Part shown: in pieces, positions 8,492 through 17,465 of the stretch | How the letters are laid out: every line of letters starts with the position of its first letter | How positions within the stretch are numbered: the first letter of the stretch is position 1 | Source: Clostridiales bacterium | GTDB lineage: Bacteria; Bacillota; Clostridia; Lachnospirales; Lachnospiraceae | Length of the DNA: 64,000 bases | Reading direction: 5' to 3' | Assembly (NCBI GenBank): GCA_022770525.1 | Contig: JALEHN010000017.1 | Location: 1-64,000, forward strand | The notes under the pieces: generated by a model | What the model saw: the letters and a program-made list of their open reading frames with translations, nothing else | Databases searched by the model: none | What the model was told of the DNA's origin: nothing | Made by a program: the position numbers and the translations under genes

Positions 8492-10423
8492 TTATGCGTT
8501 TTCAAGTTCTTCCCACCTGGTCATAAGCTCAAGAAGTTCTTCATCCAAAGCTTCTTTTTCTTTATTAATTTCCATCAGCCTGGATACATTTGTATACACT
8601 TCTTCCAGCGAAAGCAATGTGTCAAGTTCGGCGATCCGCTGTTCAACAGCTTCAATCCGCTGTTCGGTTTTCGCAATATCATTTAAACGCTTTCGTTCCT
8701 GAGCTTTTTGCTGCTTTTGCTGCTGGTAATCAAGTTTGCCCGAAGAAACGGCTGCAGATGTATCATGTGCGGCAGCAGGGTTTTGCTCGATACCGCCGCC
8801 GGAAGACGAAAACAGAGGCTGATCTTTTTTTTCCAGATAATCGTCATAGTTGCCCATATAACTTAAAATGCCGCCGCCGGTCAGTTCCAGTATGCGGGTA
8901 GCCGTCGTATTGATGAAATAACGGTCATGAGAAACATAAAAAACAGTGCCGGTATACTGACGTATCGCATTTTCAAGAATTTCTTTGGATACAATATCCA
9001 GATGGTTGGTCGGCTCATCAAGGATAAGAAAGTTTGCGTCGGACAGCATCAGCTTTGCAAGGGAGACACGCCCGCGCTCACCACCGCTTAATTCTTTGAT
9101 TCTCTTAAAGACATCATCATTTGTAAATAAAAACGATGCCAGTACATTGCGGATTTTTGTCTGATCCAGTGAAGGATAGGCATCGGAAATTTCCTCAAAA
9201 ATGGTTTTGTCGGGATGAAGTACCTGGTGTTCCTGATCATAATAACCGATCATGACTTTGGCGCCCAGACGTATTTTGCCGGTGTCTGCAGGAAGCATAT
9301 GATTAATGATTTTTAAAATCGTTGTCTTACCGGTACCGTTGCTGCCGATCAGTGCGACTTTTTCACCCCGTTTAATATCAATATTGATATCGGCAAAAAG
9401 ATGGTTGTCACCAAAGGATTTGCTGAGGTTTTCCACTTCTAGGACATCGTTTCCGCTCTGGATAAGCGGCTCCAGTGTCAGACGAATGGCTTTTGTGTCG
9501 CTTTCTGGCTGGTCAAGACGTTCCATTTTATCTAAAAGCTTTTCGCGGCTTTCTGCCCGTTTAATGGATTTTTCCCGGTTGAAAGACTTCAGCTTGGCAA
9601 TGACTTCTTCCTGATGCTTTATTTCGCGCTGCTGGTTCATGTAAGCTTTCAGCTGAGCCTGACGCATCGCAGATTTTTTTGCCGCAAATTCGCTGTAATT
9701 GCCCGGAAAAACGATACCTTTGTGATGCTCAATTTCGATGACTTTTGTTACTATTTTATCAAGAAAATAACGGTCATGGGCAACAATGATCACAGCACCC
9801 GGATAGTTTAACAAAAAAGTTTCCAGCCAGGTAATTGAATTCATATCCAGATGGTTCGTCGGCTCGTCAAGAAGAATGATATCAGGTCTGGATAATAGCA
9901 GACGTCCTAAGGCGACCCGTGTCTTTTGACCGCCGGACAAAGTGTTTACCGGTGTTGAAAACTCGTTTTCTTCAAAACCCAGACCTTTAAGGACACCGGT
10001 AATTTCGCTTTTATAGGCGTAACCGTTGGCGTCTTCATACTTTTGAGTCAGACGGGCATAGGAAGCAAGCATTTGTTCCAGTGCGTCGCCCTGTGCGTGC
10101 TTCATATCCGCCTCAAGCTTTTTCATCTGTTCGTAAGTTTCTATAATATCTTTTTTAACCTCCAGCATGGTTTCATAAATCGTATGGGTATCCGAAAGCG
10201 ACTGATGCTGAGCCAGATACCCGATGGATTTGCCTTTGGATAAAATGACTTCGCCCGAATCCGGCTGCATTTCGTTCATGATAATCTTTAAAAGCGTCGA
10301 CTTGCCGGCACCGTTAATGCCGATGATGGCGGCTTTTTCATGATCTTCAATATGAAAGCTTATATGATTTAAAATTTCATCTGTACCAAATGATTTGCAT
10401 ATATTGTGGCATGAGAGTATCAT
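8492..10423 (-). CDS. ABC-F family ATPase (ribosome-associated, duplicated ABC domains)
   Basis: 643 residues from the ATG preceded by AAAGGAG; a frame extends to 10465 without a ribosome site. Two ABC domains: Walker A GINGAGKST and GSNGTGKTT, signatures LSGGQKTR and LSGGERGR, and DEPTNHLD twice. The interdomain linker is charged and helical (about residues 240-310), and the C-terminus is a coiled coil of about 80 residues. There is no membrane domain, which defines ABC-F. Members act on the ribosomal E site in translation or give antibiotic resistance; the sequence alone does not tell housekeeping from resistance, but the setting is housekeeping. Uup/YfmR-like members share the C-terminal coiled coil. 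Confidence 0.93.
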   Translation of the reverse strand: MILSCHNICKSFGTDEILNHISFHIEDHEKAAIIGINGAGKSTLLKIIMNEMQPDSGEVILSKGKSIGYLAQHQSLSDTHTIYETMLEVKKDIIETYEQMKKLEADMKHAQGDALEQMLASYARLTQKYEDANGYAYKSEITGVLKGLGFEENEFSTPVNTLSGGQKTRVALGRLLLSRPDIILLDEPTNHLDMNSITWLETFLLNYPGAVIIVAHDRYFLDKIVTKVIEIEHHKGIVFPGNYSEFAAKKSAMRQAQLKAYMNQQREIKHQEEVIAKLKSFNREKSIKRAESREKLLDKMERLDQPESDTKAIRLTLEPLIQSGNDVLEVENLSKSFGDNHLFADINIDIKRGEKVALIGSNGTGKTTILKIINHMLPADTGKIRLGAKVMIGYYDQEHQVLHPDKTIFEEISDAYPSLDQTKIRNVLASFLFTNDDVFKRIKELSGGERGRVSLAKLMLSDANFLILDEPTNHLDIVSKEILENAIRQYTGTVFYVSHDRYFINTTATRILELTGGGILSYMGNYDDYLEKKDQPLFSSSGGGIEQNPAAAHDTSAAVSSGKLDYQQQKQQKAQERKRLNDIAKTEQRIEAVEQRIAELDTLLSLEEVYTNVSRLMEINKEKEALDEELLELMTRWEELENA

Positions 10424-10486
10424 ATTTAACTGCTCCTTTATCGTATACAGGTTGTTCGAAAACATGGTATATTTTTCATCTGACTT

Positions 10487-10515
10487 ATCATATCATTTAT
10501 TATAGATAAAGTCCA
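10487..10515 (-). promoter_or_regulatory. Promoter of the ABC-F gene
   Basis: On the minus strand TGGACT, 17-base spacer, TATGAT, about 64 bases upstream of the chosen ATG. Confidence 0.5.
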
Positions 10516-10614
10516 GCAAAACACTGTGATGGTTTAAAACAGGCGGGGCAGCGGCACAGGTATGTTTTTTTATTAACATTTCTTATAACAAATACGCATA
10601 ACTGGCTTTTAAAA

Positions 10615-10641
10615 ATGTACTAATATGACAAAAAAGTACAT
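10615..10641. promoter_or_regulatory. Inverted repeat upstream of the rex promoter
   Basis: ATGTACT (10615-10621) and AGTACAT (10635-10641) are perfect 7-base arms 13 bases apart, about 50 bases upstream of the rex -35. Not a Rex-type TTGTTAA site. Possible operator for either rex or the divergent ABC-F gene. Confidence 0.4.
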
Positions 10642-10691
10642 ACAAAACTGTAAAAATTTACTGTAATTGTCAGAAAGCAGTTAAAGAAAGT

Positions 10692-10720
10692 TTGACATTT
10701 TTTGTGAGTTTTTATATAAT
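10692..10720 (+). promoter_or_regulatory. Consensus promoter of rex
   Basis: TTGACA (10692-10697), exactly 17 bases, TATAAT (10715-10720): both hexamers are perfect, so rex should be strongly and constitutively transcribed unless repressed. I see no clear Rex operator over it. Confidence 0.85.
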
Positions 10721-10757
10721 ATACCTAGTAGAGCCATACGATAAAGGAGTGTTTATT

Positions 10758-11420
10758 GTGAGTGAAAGAGAAATTTCATCTGCGGTAATACGGAGATTGC
10801 CAAGGTATTATAGATATTTGGGAGAATTACTGGAAAATGATGTGGTGCGTATTTCTTCAAAGGAACTCAGCATCCGTATGAAGGTGACAGCGTCACAGAT
10901 CCGTCAGGATTTGAATAATTTCGGAGGTTTCGGACAGCAGGGATACGGGTATAATGTTGAATATCTGCATGAAGAAATCGGAAAAATTCTGGGGCTTGAT
11001 ACGACTCAGAATATGATCATTATCGGTGCGGGAAATCTGGGACAGGCACTGGCCAATTACGATTTTGCGCGCATAGGATTTCGGGTGATCGGTATTTTTG
11101 ATATTAATCCAAGACTTGAAGGGCTCTCTGTGCGCGGGGTAGAAATCCGTATGCTTGATGAGCTTGAGGAATTTATCAAAAACAATGATGTCCAGGTTGT
11201 TACACTGACGGTTCCTAAAAAGCAGGCCAGAAGTATAGGTAAGCAGTTAGAGGAATGGGGTATCCGTGCAATATGGAATTTTGCGCCGACAGACCTCCAT
11301 CTTTCGGATGAAGTATGCGTAAAAAATGTTCATCTTGATGAAAGTCTGATGACTCTGTCCTATAATTTCAGAAACAGGGGCAATGAAAAACTCAGCTATA
11401 AATCCTATATGGAGAATTAA
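10758..11420 (+). CDS. rex: Redox-sensing transcriptional repressor Rex
   Basis: 220 residues from a GTG preceded by AAAGGAG (eight bases). The open frame starts at 10692, but this overlaps the -35 box. N-terminal winged helix about residues 1-80 (VIRRLPRYYRYL, SKELSIRMKVTASQIRQDL), then a Rossmann domain with IIGAGNLGQAL (about 86-96) that senses the NADH/NAD+ ratio, and a C-terminal swap helix. Rex represses fermentation and alcohol dehydrogenase genes in anaerobes when NADH is low. A terminator follows, so it is monocistronic. Confidence 0.95.
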   Translation: MSEREISSAVIRRLPRYYRYLGELLENDVVRISSKELSIRMKVTASQIRQDLNNFGGFGQQGYGYNVEYLHEEIGKILGLDTTQNMIIIGAGNLGQALANYDFARIGFRVIGIFDINPRLEGLSVRGVEIRMLDELEEFIKNNDVQVVTLTVPKKQARSIGKQLEEWGIRAIWNFAPTDLHLSDEVCVKNVHLDESLMTLSYNFRNRGNEKLSYKSYMEN

Positions 11421-11426
11421 TGTATG

Positions 11427-11461
11427 CGAGAGTTCCGGTTGAGGAACTCTCGATTCTTTTT
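11427..11461 (+). terminator. Terminator of rex
   Basis: CGAGAGTTCC (11427-11436), loop GGTTGA, GGAACTCTCG (11443-11452), then ATTCTTTTT. Confidence 0.85.
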
Positions 11462-11522
11462 AAATCAGCGAATCAGGGAAAAAGACAGCCGGAACTATGT
11501 AAACGAGAGAGGATGAACGAAA

Positions 11523-13019
11523 ATGAAATTTCTTTTGGATCATAAAGAAATGAAGGCCGTAGACATGTATTCCATAAATACGGTCGGTATACCGTCACTT
11601 GTACTGATGGAAAGGGCAGCCCTGAAAGTGGCTGAGCACCTTTTAAGGGTAATCACCAAAAAAGATAAAATTCTTGCTGTTTCCGGCAGCGGGAATAATG
11701 GTGCCGATGCTGTGGCGGCAGCAAGGATTCTTTTTAATATGGGATATCAGACGGAGGTGTATTTAGCGGTGCCGTCAGACAGAATATCGGATGAATTAAA
11801 GGTTCAGTTAAATGTAGCTAAAAATTTGAATATCCCGGTTTATATTCGGGAAAAACCGGATTTATCGGATTATGACTGGCTGATCGACGGTGTTTTTGGC
11901 ATCGGTCTGTCAAGAAATGTGGAAGGCTTTTATGCTGAAGTGATTGATGATATGAACAGGGCAGATGCCAAAATATGTGCGGTCGATATACCGTCAGGCA
12001 TTTTTGCGGATAACGGTCAGATTCTCGGGTGTGCTGTGAAGGCAGACATGACAGTGACTTTCGGATTTGATAAAATCGGCATGGTGCTGTATCCGGGCGC
12101 ATTATATGCAGGTGAATTATTTGTTGAGGATATCGGTTTTGCAAAGGACGTAGAGGCGCAGGTTAAGCCAAAAGTGATGGCCATGACCGGTGATGATCTA
12201 AAAAAAGTGCTTCCAAAGCGTATGCCGTGGTCAAATAAGGGGACTTACGGAAGGCTCCTTGTGATTGCCGGCAAGAAGAATATGTGCGGCGCCTCATGCC
12301 TTTGTGCAAAGGCGGCATATAAAATGGGAACAGGTCTTGTGAAAATTGCGGCACCGGAACAAAATCGTCAGATTATTCAGACACTGCTGCCTGAGGCAGT
12401 GCTTGAAACCTATGACAGTGAGACGTTAAGCCGTCAGTGGATTATAAAACAGCTTACATGGGCTGATGCTGTTGTCATCGGACCGGGGCTTGGTACAGGG
12501 CCGGAGACGGAGCTGTTTTTGCAGTGTGTGCTTGAACAGACAAAGCCGGCTGTGATTGATGCCGATGGTTTAAATGTGCTGGCAAAACACACCGACTGGC
12601 TAAAGTGGCGTCAGTGCCCGGTAATCGTAACGCCTCACCTTGGTGAAATGTCAAGGCTGATCCAGACACCTGTGGAGGATATATCCCGGCATTTGATCGA
12701 AGTGTGCGAGGACTTTGCAAAACGCTATGATGTGATATGCGTTCTTAAAGATGCCCGTTCGGTCATTTCTGACGGTAAGGGGCATACATGCATCAATCTG
12801 TCCGGAAATAACGGCATGAGTACCGGCGGCAGCGGTGATGTGCTGGCAGGCATCATCGGGGGACTGATCTGCGGGCATGAAGACCTGCCCCTCTGGTTTA
12901 TGGCGGCAGGCGGTGCATATATTCACGGTCTATGCGGCGATGAAGCGAAAAAAGTTCAAGGTGTCTATGGACTTTTAGCGTCAGATATTATACAATACAT
13001 GTCAAGTGTAGTAAAATGA
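11523..13019 (+). CDS. nnr: Bifunctional NAD(P)H-hydrate epimerase / ADP-dependent dehydratase
   Basis: 498 residues. Residues 1-215 are a YjeF_N epimerase domain (SGSGNNGADAVAAARIL phosphate-binding loop, DIPSGI); residues 225-498 are the ribokinase-like dehydratase domain (GTYGRLLVIAG, VIGPGLGTG, and the nucleotide-site GNNGMSTGGSGDVLAG). Together they repair hydrated NADH and NADPH. Starts with ATG after AGAGGATGAACGAAA. First gene of a run leading into alr; the gap to alr is 38 bases and holds a perfect palindrome. Confidence 0.95.
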   Translation: MKFLLDHKEMKAVDMYSINTVGIPSLVLMERAALKVAEHLLRVITKKDKILAVSGSGNNGADAVAAARILFNMGYQTEVYLAVPSDRISDELKVQLNVAKNLNIPVYIREKPDLSDYDWLIDGVFGIGLSRNVEGFYAEVIDDMNRADAKICAVDIPSGIFADNGQILGCAVKADMTVTFGFDKIGMVLYPGALYAGELFVEDIGFAKDVEAQVKPKVMAMTGDDLKKVLPKRMPWSNKGTYGRLLVIAGKKNMCGASCLCAKAAYKMGTGLVKIAAPEQNRQIIQTLLPEAVLETYDSETLSRQWIIKQLTWADAVVIGPGLGTGPETELFLQCVLEQTKPAVIDADGLNVLAKHTDWLKWRQCPVIVTPHLGEMSRLIQTPVEDISRHLIEVCEDFAKRYDVICVLKDARSVISDGKGHTCINLSGNNGMSTGGSGDVLAGIIGGLICGHEDLPLWFMAAGGAYIHGLCGDEAKKVQGVYGLLASDIIQYMSSVVK

Positions 13020-13022
13020 TCA

Positions 13023-13039
13023 TTTGAATTAAATTCAAA
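13023..13039 (+). promoter_or_regulatory. Perfect 17-nt palindrome between nnr and alr
   Basis: TTTGAATT, central A, AATTCAAA is perfectly self-complementary. It begins four bases after the nnr stop and ends two bases before the alr Shine-Dalgarno. It may be an operator, or an RNA hairpin controlling alr translation. Confidence 0.5.
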
Positions 13040-13057
13040 AGTAAGGAAGTAATAACA

Positions 13058-14227
13058 TTGAGTACTTTTAGATATTATGCTGATATTGATTTTGATGCTT
13101 TGGCTCATAATGTCAGTGAAATACGCCGGCGTATCGGTGAGCGGACAAAACTGTGCAGTGTGATTAAAGCCAACGCTTACGGTCACGGTGCGGTGGAATT
13201 TGCCCAGTTTCTTGAAAACGGATATACAGACTGGTTTGCGGTATCAAGTGTTGACGAGGGTCTTGAGCTTAGAAATGCCGGTATAAAGAAACCTGTGCTT
13301 GTACTGGGGACAACCTTTGAATGTCAGTATAAAGAAGCCATAAAAAATGATATTACGCTGACCGTTTATACTTATGACAGCGCAAAGAGGCTCAGTGAAG
13401 CAGCGGTTTTGTGCAATAAAACAGCCAACGTCCATATTAAGCTGGATACAGGTATGGGAAGAATCGGTTTTTCTGTATGCGAAGCATCGGCAGATACCAT
13501 CGCTGCCATTGCGGGGCTTAAAAAAATTTATGTTGAAGGGTTATTTACACATTTTGCATGCGCAGACATGGAAGACAGAGAGACAACAAATCGCCAGATT
13601 AAGAAATATAAAAAAATGGTGGATATGCTTTTAGACAGAGGTATTGATATTCCGTTAAAGCACTGCGCCAACAGTGCAGGTATTATGGAATACAGTGAAG
13701 TCCATATGGATATGGTCAGGGCGGGTATTATTCTTTACGGTTTATATCCTTCAGATGAAATCAGCCATGAAACCATTGATTTAAAACCGGTAATGTCATT
13801 AAAGAGCCATATTGCATATATTAAAACTATACCGGCCGGTACCGCCGTCAGTTACGGCGGCACTTATGTGACAGATAAAGAAACTGTGCTCGCTACGATT
13901 CCTGTGGGATATGCGGATGGTTATTTCAGAAGTCTGTCAAATAAAGGAAGTGTTTTGATTCATGGACAATATGCGCCGATTTGCGGACGTGTCTGCATGG
14001 ATCAGTTTATGGTTGATATCACTGATATACCGGAGGTTCATGAAGGTGATTCGGTGGTCATCATGGGCAGAGACGGCGATCAGATGCTGTCTGCCGAAGA
14101 AATTTCGTCACTGGCAGGTTCATTTAATTATGAGCTGGTCTGTGAGGTCAGCCGCCGTGTTCCGCGTGTTTATTATGAACATGGCCGCAGGATAAAAGAA
14201 GTTCATTATTTGTCCGGTGTAAGGTAA
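13058..14227 (+). CDS. alr: Alanine racemase, TTG start
   Basis: 389 residues, PLP-dependent (fold type III). The PLP lysine is K37 in SVIKANAYGHG and the second catalytic base is the tyrosine of AVSYGGTY (about 267). GYADGYFR and RVCMDQFMVDIT are further family motifs. The start is TTG, preceded by GTAAGGAAGT; no ATG fits. Supplies D-alanine for peptidoglycan. It follows nnr and precedes mazF, an arrangement known from Bacillus and Clostridia, except that the antitoxin gene usual there is missing. Confidence 0.95.
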   Translation: MSTFRYYADIDFDALAHNVSEIRRRIGERTKLCSVIKANAYGHGAVEFAQFLENGYTDWFAVSSVDEGLELRNAGIKKPVLVLGTTFECQYKEAIKNDITLTVYTYDSAKRLSEAAVLCNKTANVHIKLDTGMGRIGFSVCEASADTIAAIAGLKKIYVEGLFTHFACADMEDRETTNRQIKKYKKMVDMLLDRGIDIPLKHCANSAGIMEYSEVHMDMVRAGIILYGLYPSDEISHETIDLKPVMSLKSHIAYIKTIPAGTAVSYGGTYVTDKETVLATIPVGYADGYFRSLSNKGSVLIHGQYAPICGRVCMDQFMVDITDIPEVHEGDSVVIMGRDGDQMLSAEEISSLAGSFNYELVCEVSRRVPRVYYEHGRRIKEVHYLSGVR

Positions 14228-14303
14228 ACGGGCAGGCACTTTTTGAATACACTTTTGATTAATGGGAATAATGATTGAAAAGGTAATCAGGAGTGTGAAA
14301 GTT

Positions 14304-14651
14304 GTGGTTATTAAACGCGGTGATATTTATTATGCAGATTTAAGACCGGTTGTCGGTTCCGAACAGGGCGGTGTGCGGCCGGTGCTGATTATACAAAATG
14401 ATACAGGAAACAGGCACAGCCCTACAGTCATCTGCGCAGCGATTACGTCAAAGATGAATAAAGCAAAGCTGCCGACCCATGTGGAGCTTGATGCCAGTCA
14501 GTATGAACTTGTGAAAGACTCTGTCATTTTGCTTGAGCAGGTTCGGACAATAGATAAAAAAAGATTAAAAGAAAAAGTATGCCATCTGGATTGTGAGATA
14601 TTAAAAAAAGTAGATGAAGCACTGTTAATCAGTCTGGAACTGGATACATAA
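14304..14651 (+). CDS. mazF: MazF/EndoA-type mRNA interferase without adjacent antitoxin
   Basis: 115 residues from a GTG after AGGAG (ten bases); the frame upstream to 14262 lacks a ribosome site. [29 protein letters not shown] is best described as: RGDIYYADL at residues 4-12, then the catalytic Arg of GGVRPV, then the Thr/Ser of CAAITSK, all as in the Bacillus EndoA subfamily. It cleaves mRNA at short specific sequences. In Bacillus the antitoxin ndoAI sits between alr and this gene; here the 76-base gap encodes nothing. Either the antitoxin is elsewhere or the toxin is controlled otherwise. Confidence 0.92.
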   Translation: MVIKRGDIYYADLRPVVGSEQGGVRPVLIIQNDTGNRHSPTVICAAITSKMNKAKLPTHVELDASQYELVKDSVILLEQVRTIDKKRLKEKVCHLDCEILKKVDEALLISLELDT

Positions 14652-14667
14652 AAAGGAGTACGATATA

Positions 14668-15561
14668 ATGGAAGATGTTCATCCCAATTATTCAGGCAGG
14701 GGATTTTTTAAGAGACTTTCCAGTGGATTTGCCCGATTAGTCGGAGTTTCCAATGATTCGGAAAAGGTCGAGGAAGAGATTAAGCAAATGGTATCTGAAG
14801 GCCACGAGCGCGGTGTGCTCGAGGCTGACGAGGCAAAAATGATCAATAATATTTTTGAATTCAGTGATAAAGAGGCCTCGGATATTATGACGCACAGGCA
14901 TCATGTTGTGGGCCTGTGTGCCGATTTAAGTGTTGTTGAAGCAGCAAAGCGGATCATTTCCGAAAGTTATTCAAGATTTCCGGTATATGAAGAAGATATT
15001 GATAATATTGTCGGTATTCTCCATGTTAAGGATATTATGAAAGCGTTGGTGGAACATGATGATGATGTGAAGCTTTCTCAGATTATGCGTCCGCCGTATT
15101 TTGTTCCTGAAACTCAGAACATTGACAATCTTTTCAAAGAGATGCAGCAGAAAAAAATGCATATGGCCATTGTTGTTGACGAATACGGACAGACGGCCGG
15201 TGTTGTGGCGATGGAAGATATTCTTGAGGAAATTGTCGGCAATATTTTTGATGAGTATGATCTTGAAGAAAGTTTTATTGTAAAAAAAGGTCAGGATACA
15301 TATATGCTGAAGGGATATGCGCCGCTTGAAGAAGTTGAGGAGACACTGGGCATAGATTTTTGCGAAGAAGACTTTGATACGATCAACGGACTTTTAATTG
15401 CAAGACTGGAACATATTCCTGCGGAGGATGAAAAGGTCAGCATTGATATCGCAGGCTACAGATTTTCTGTTTTATCTGTGAAAAATAATATGATCAGTGA
15501 AATCAGAGCCCAAAAGCTTGATGATCGTGATGATTCGGGTCTTGAAAGTGACAAAGATTAA
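14668..15561 (+). CDS. CBS-pair / CorC_HlyC domain protein without membrane domain
   Basis: 297 residues. An N-terminal linker leads into two CBS domains (about 75-200; DIMTHRHHVVGL and IMRPPYFVPET), with VDEYGQTAGVVAMEDILEEIVG as the hallmark region, and a C-terminal CorC_HlyC domain (about 210-290). The DUF21/CNNM membrane domain found in hemolysin-C-like magnesium transporters is absent, so it resembles soluble CorC. CBS pairs bind adenine nucleotides. Starts 17 bases after mazF behind AAAAGGAG, so it is in the same operon. Likely role in divalent metal homeostasis; not proven. Confidence 0.85.
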   Translation: MEDVHPNYSGRGFFKRLSSGFARLVGVSNDSEKVEEEIKQMVSEGHERGVLEADEAKMINNIFEFSDKEASDIMTHRHHVVGLCADLSVVEAAKRIISESYSRFPVYEEDIDNIVGILHVKDIMKALVEHDDDVKLSQIMRPPYFVPETQNIDNLFKEMQQKKMHMAIVVDEYGQTAGVVAMEDILEEIVGNIFDEYDLEESFIVKKGQDTYMLKGYAPLEEVEETLGIDFCEEDFDTINGLLIARLEHIPAEDEKVSIDIAGYRFSVLSVKNNMISEIRAQKLDDRDDSGLESDKD

Positions 15562-15623
15562 TGTTAAAATAAAAAAGTTAGTGAAAAAACGAGATAAATA
15601 CAACATAGAAAAGGAGTGTTATT

Positions 15624-16352
15624 ATGTCAGGGCATTCAAAGTTCGCCAACATAAAGCATAAAAAAGAAAAAAACGACGCAGCAAAAGGTAAGATTTTTAC
15701 AATTATAGGCAAGGAAATTGCTGTAGCTGTAAAGGAAGGCGGCGCAAATCCGGATAACAACAGTAAACTCCGTGATGTTATCGCAAAAGCAAAGGCAAAC
15801 AATATGCCAAACGACACAATCGAACGTGGTATTAAAAAGGCAGCCGGAGATGCATCTGCTGTCAATTATGAGACAGTTACATACGAAGGCTATGGTCCGA
15901 GCGGTATCGCTATTATCGTTGAAACTTTGACAGATAACCGCAACAGAACAGCGGCCAATGTCAGAAGTGCATTTACGAAGGGCGGCGGTTCTGTCGGCGC
16001 TATGGGCTGTGTATCCTATATGTTTGACAAAAAAGGCCTGATTATTGTAGATAAAGAAGAGTATGAAGGCGATGCTGATGAATTAATGATGACAGCGCTT
16101 GATCTTGGTGCGGAAGATTTTTCCGATGAAGAAGACAGCTATGAGATCACAACAGATCCTGATGATTTCTCAGCAGTCAGAGAAGGATTCGAAGCAGCAG
16201 GTATTCCGATGGCTTCCGCTGAAGTGACAATGATACCTCAGACATGGACAAAGCTGACAAGCGAAGAAGATATTAAGAAGCTGAACAGAACACTGGATAT
16301 GCTCGATGAAGATGATGATGTTCAGTCTGTTTACCACAACTGGGATGAATGA
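15624..16352 (+). CDS. YebC/PmpR family protein
   Basis: 242 residues, the normal length. Begins [14 protein letters not shown], the invariant YebC N-terminus, followed by acidic domains 2 and 3. The family was described as DNA-binding regulators (PmpR) and is also linked to translation (TACO1 homologue). ATG follows AAAAGGAG. 62 bases after the CBS gene; a very strong hairpin terminator follows. Confidence 0.93.
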   Translation: MSGHSKFANIKHKKEKNDAAKGKIFTIIGKEIAVAVKEGGANPDNNSKLRDVIAKAKANNMPNDTIERGIKKAAGDASAVNYETVTYEGYGPSGIAIIVETLTDNRNRTAANVRSAFTKGGGSVGAMGCVSYMFDKKGLIIVDKEEYEGDADELMMTALDLGAEDFSDEEDSYEITTDPDDFSAVREGFEAAGIPMASAEVTMIPQTWTKLTSEEDIKKLNRTLDMLDEDDDVQSVYHNWDE

Positions 16353-16398
16353 TATCACAGACGGCTGATTTTAAAAGTATTTTGCTCCACCGGGCAAT

Positions 16399-16470
16399 AA
16401 AAGATGCAAGGGCGCTTTCTTTATAGGAAGCGCCCTTGCATCTTTTATGGGAAACGCCCTTATATGTTTT
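16399..16470. terminator. 22-bp bidirectional hairpin terminator after yebC, with a partial duplicate
   Basis: Bases 16399-16420 pair with 16425-16446 (22 bp, one G-T, loop TTAT). The right arm plus tail (16425-16448) is then repeated imperfectly at 16449-16470 (GGGAAACGCCCTTATATG then T-run). It lies between convergent genes. Confidence 0.85.
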
Positions 16471-17343
16471 TTAGTGTATAGTGATTGTGTAGCTTTTGTT
16501 GTATGTACAGCCGGGGTCAAGGGAGATGATGCCCGGTTTTGTGGAAATATCGCCGTCAAAACCGCAGTTGTCGCAGCGGCCATCCCATGGCTCGAGACAA
16601 ACAAACGGTGCGTTTTTAGCCGACCAGATGCCAAAATAAGGAAAATCCCCGCATGTTACAGAGACATATGGTGTTCCATCCGGAAAAGCAATGCCTGCCC
16701 ATGTAATCTGATGATCAAAAATCAGGGCATCTTTTGCAAATCTTGATTCACCGATTGATAAGCGTCCGTCTTTTGTTTCAAGGATATAGGAAGTGTCCGG
16801 ACATGCCGTGCCATGCTGCGGATCAAGCAAAATATAGGCTGGATTGTCCGTATGGAACAAAAGCTGATAATCTTTTTGCTCGGTACCTTCTTCGGCAGGG
16901 ACGTTGAAAGCCGGATGGGCACCGATGGTGTAGTACATAGTCTCAGTTCCTGTATTTGTAACTCTCCACTGAATCTGAATATGATTTTTGGACAGTGTCT
17001 GGGTGATTTCCAGTATAAACGGGAACGGATAGACATTTAATGTGGATGTATCTGAACAAAGCCGGTGCGTGATGCTGAAATTATCGGAACAGATACATTC
17101 AAAAGTCATGTCACGGGCAAAACCATGCTGCTTGGTCGGGTATGTGCTGCCGTTATAAAGGTACCTGTTTTGCCATGTCTTTCCGACATTCGGAAACAGA
17201 ATCGGAGCATGGCGTTTCCAGTAAGCCGGATCAGCCTGCCAGAGAACCTCACGATCATTTTTTTTGTCATAGATACTGGATAATTCAGCGCCGGTGTCTG
17301 AAATCTCGATTTTTAGCCGGTCGTTTTCGATGATATGCTTCAT
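16471..17343 (-). CDS. Aldose 1-epimerase family protein (LacX-like mutarotase)
   Basis: 290 residues of the galactose-mutarotase-like beta-sandwich. Motifs: ILFPNVGK (about 50-57), KQHGFARD with the substrate His (about 72-79), GAHPAFNVP (about 142-150) and the Glu of CLEPWDGR. The LacX-like subfamily rather than GalM by the HGFARD and GAHPAF forms. Start ATG follows AAAGGAGG. No sugar operon is adjacent. It would interconvert anomers of a hexose or hexose phosphate. Confidence 0.88.
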   Translation of the reverse strand: MKHIIENDRLKIEISDTGAELSSIYDKKNDREVLWQADPAYWKRHAPILFPNVGKTWQNRYLYNGSTYPTKQHGFARDMTFECICSDNFSITHRLCSDTSTLNVYPFPFILEITQTLSKNHIQIQWRVTNTGTETMYYTIGAHPAFNVPAEEGTEQKDYQLLFHTDNPAYILLDPQHGTACPDTSYILETKDGRLSIGESRFAKDALIFDHQITWAGIAFPDGTPYVSVTCGDFPYFGIWSAKNAPFVCLEPWDGRCDNCGFDGDISTKPGIISLDPGCTYNKSYTITIH

Positions 17344-17465
17344 TAAAAAAGCCTCCTTTGAAATCGCAAATAATCATAAATATCATATCATATTTCCGTT
17401 AAAATGTCAGAGCATTTTTGCATAAAACTGCCATTTGCTATCATATATTGAACAAGGTTTGGTGT

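Noticed and set aside
8492-10423. ABC-F protein as an antibiotic-resistance determinant
   Set aside because: Only motif-level resemblance; no mobile context or inducible leader, so resistance cannot be claimed.
10560-10720. Rex autoregulatory site upstream of rex
   Set aside because: Several TTATAACA-like stretches exist but none matches TTGTTAAN4TTAACAA or TTGTGAAN4TTCACAA closely.
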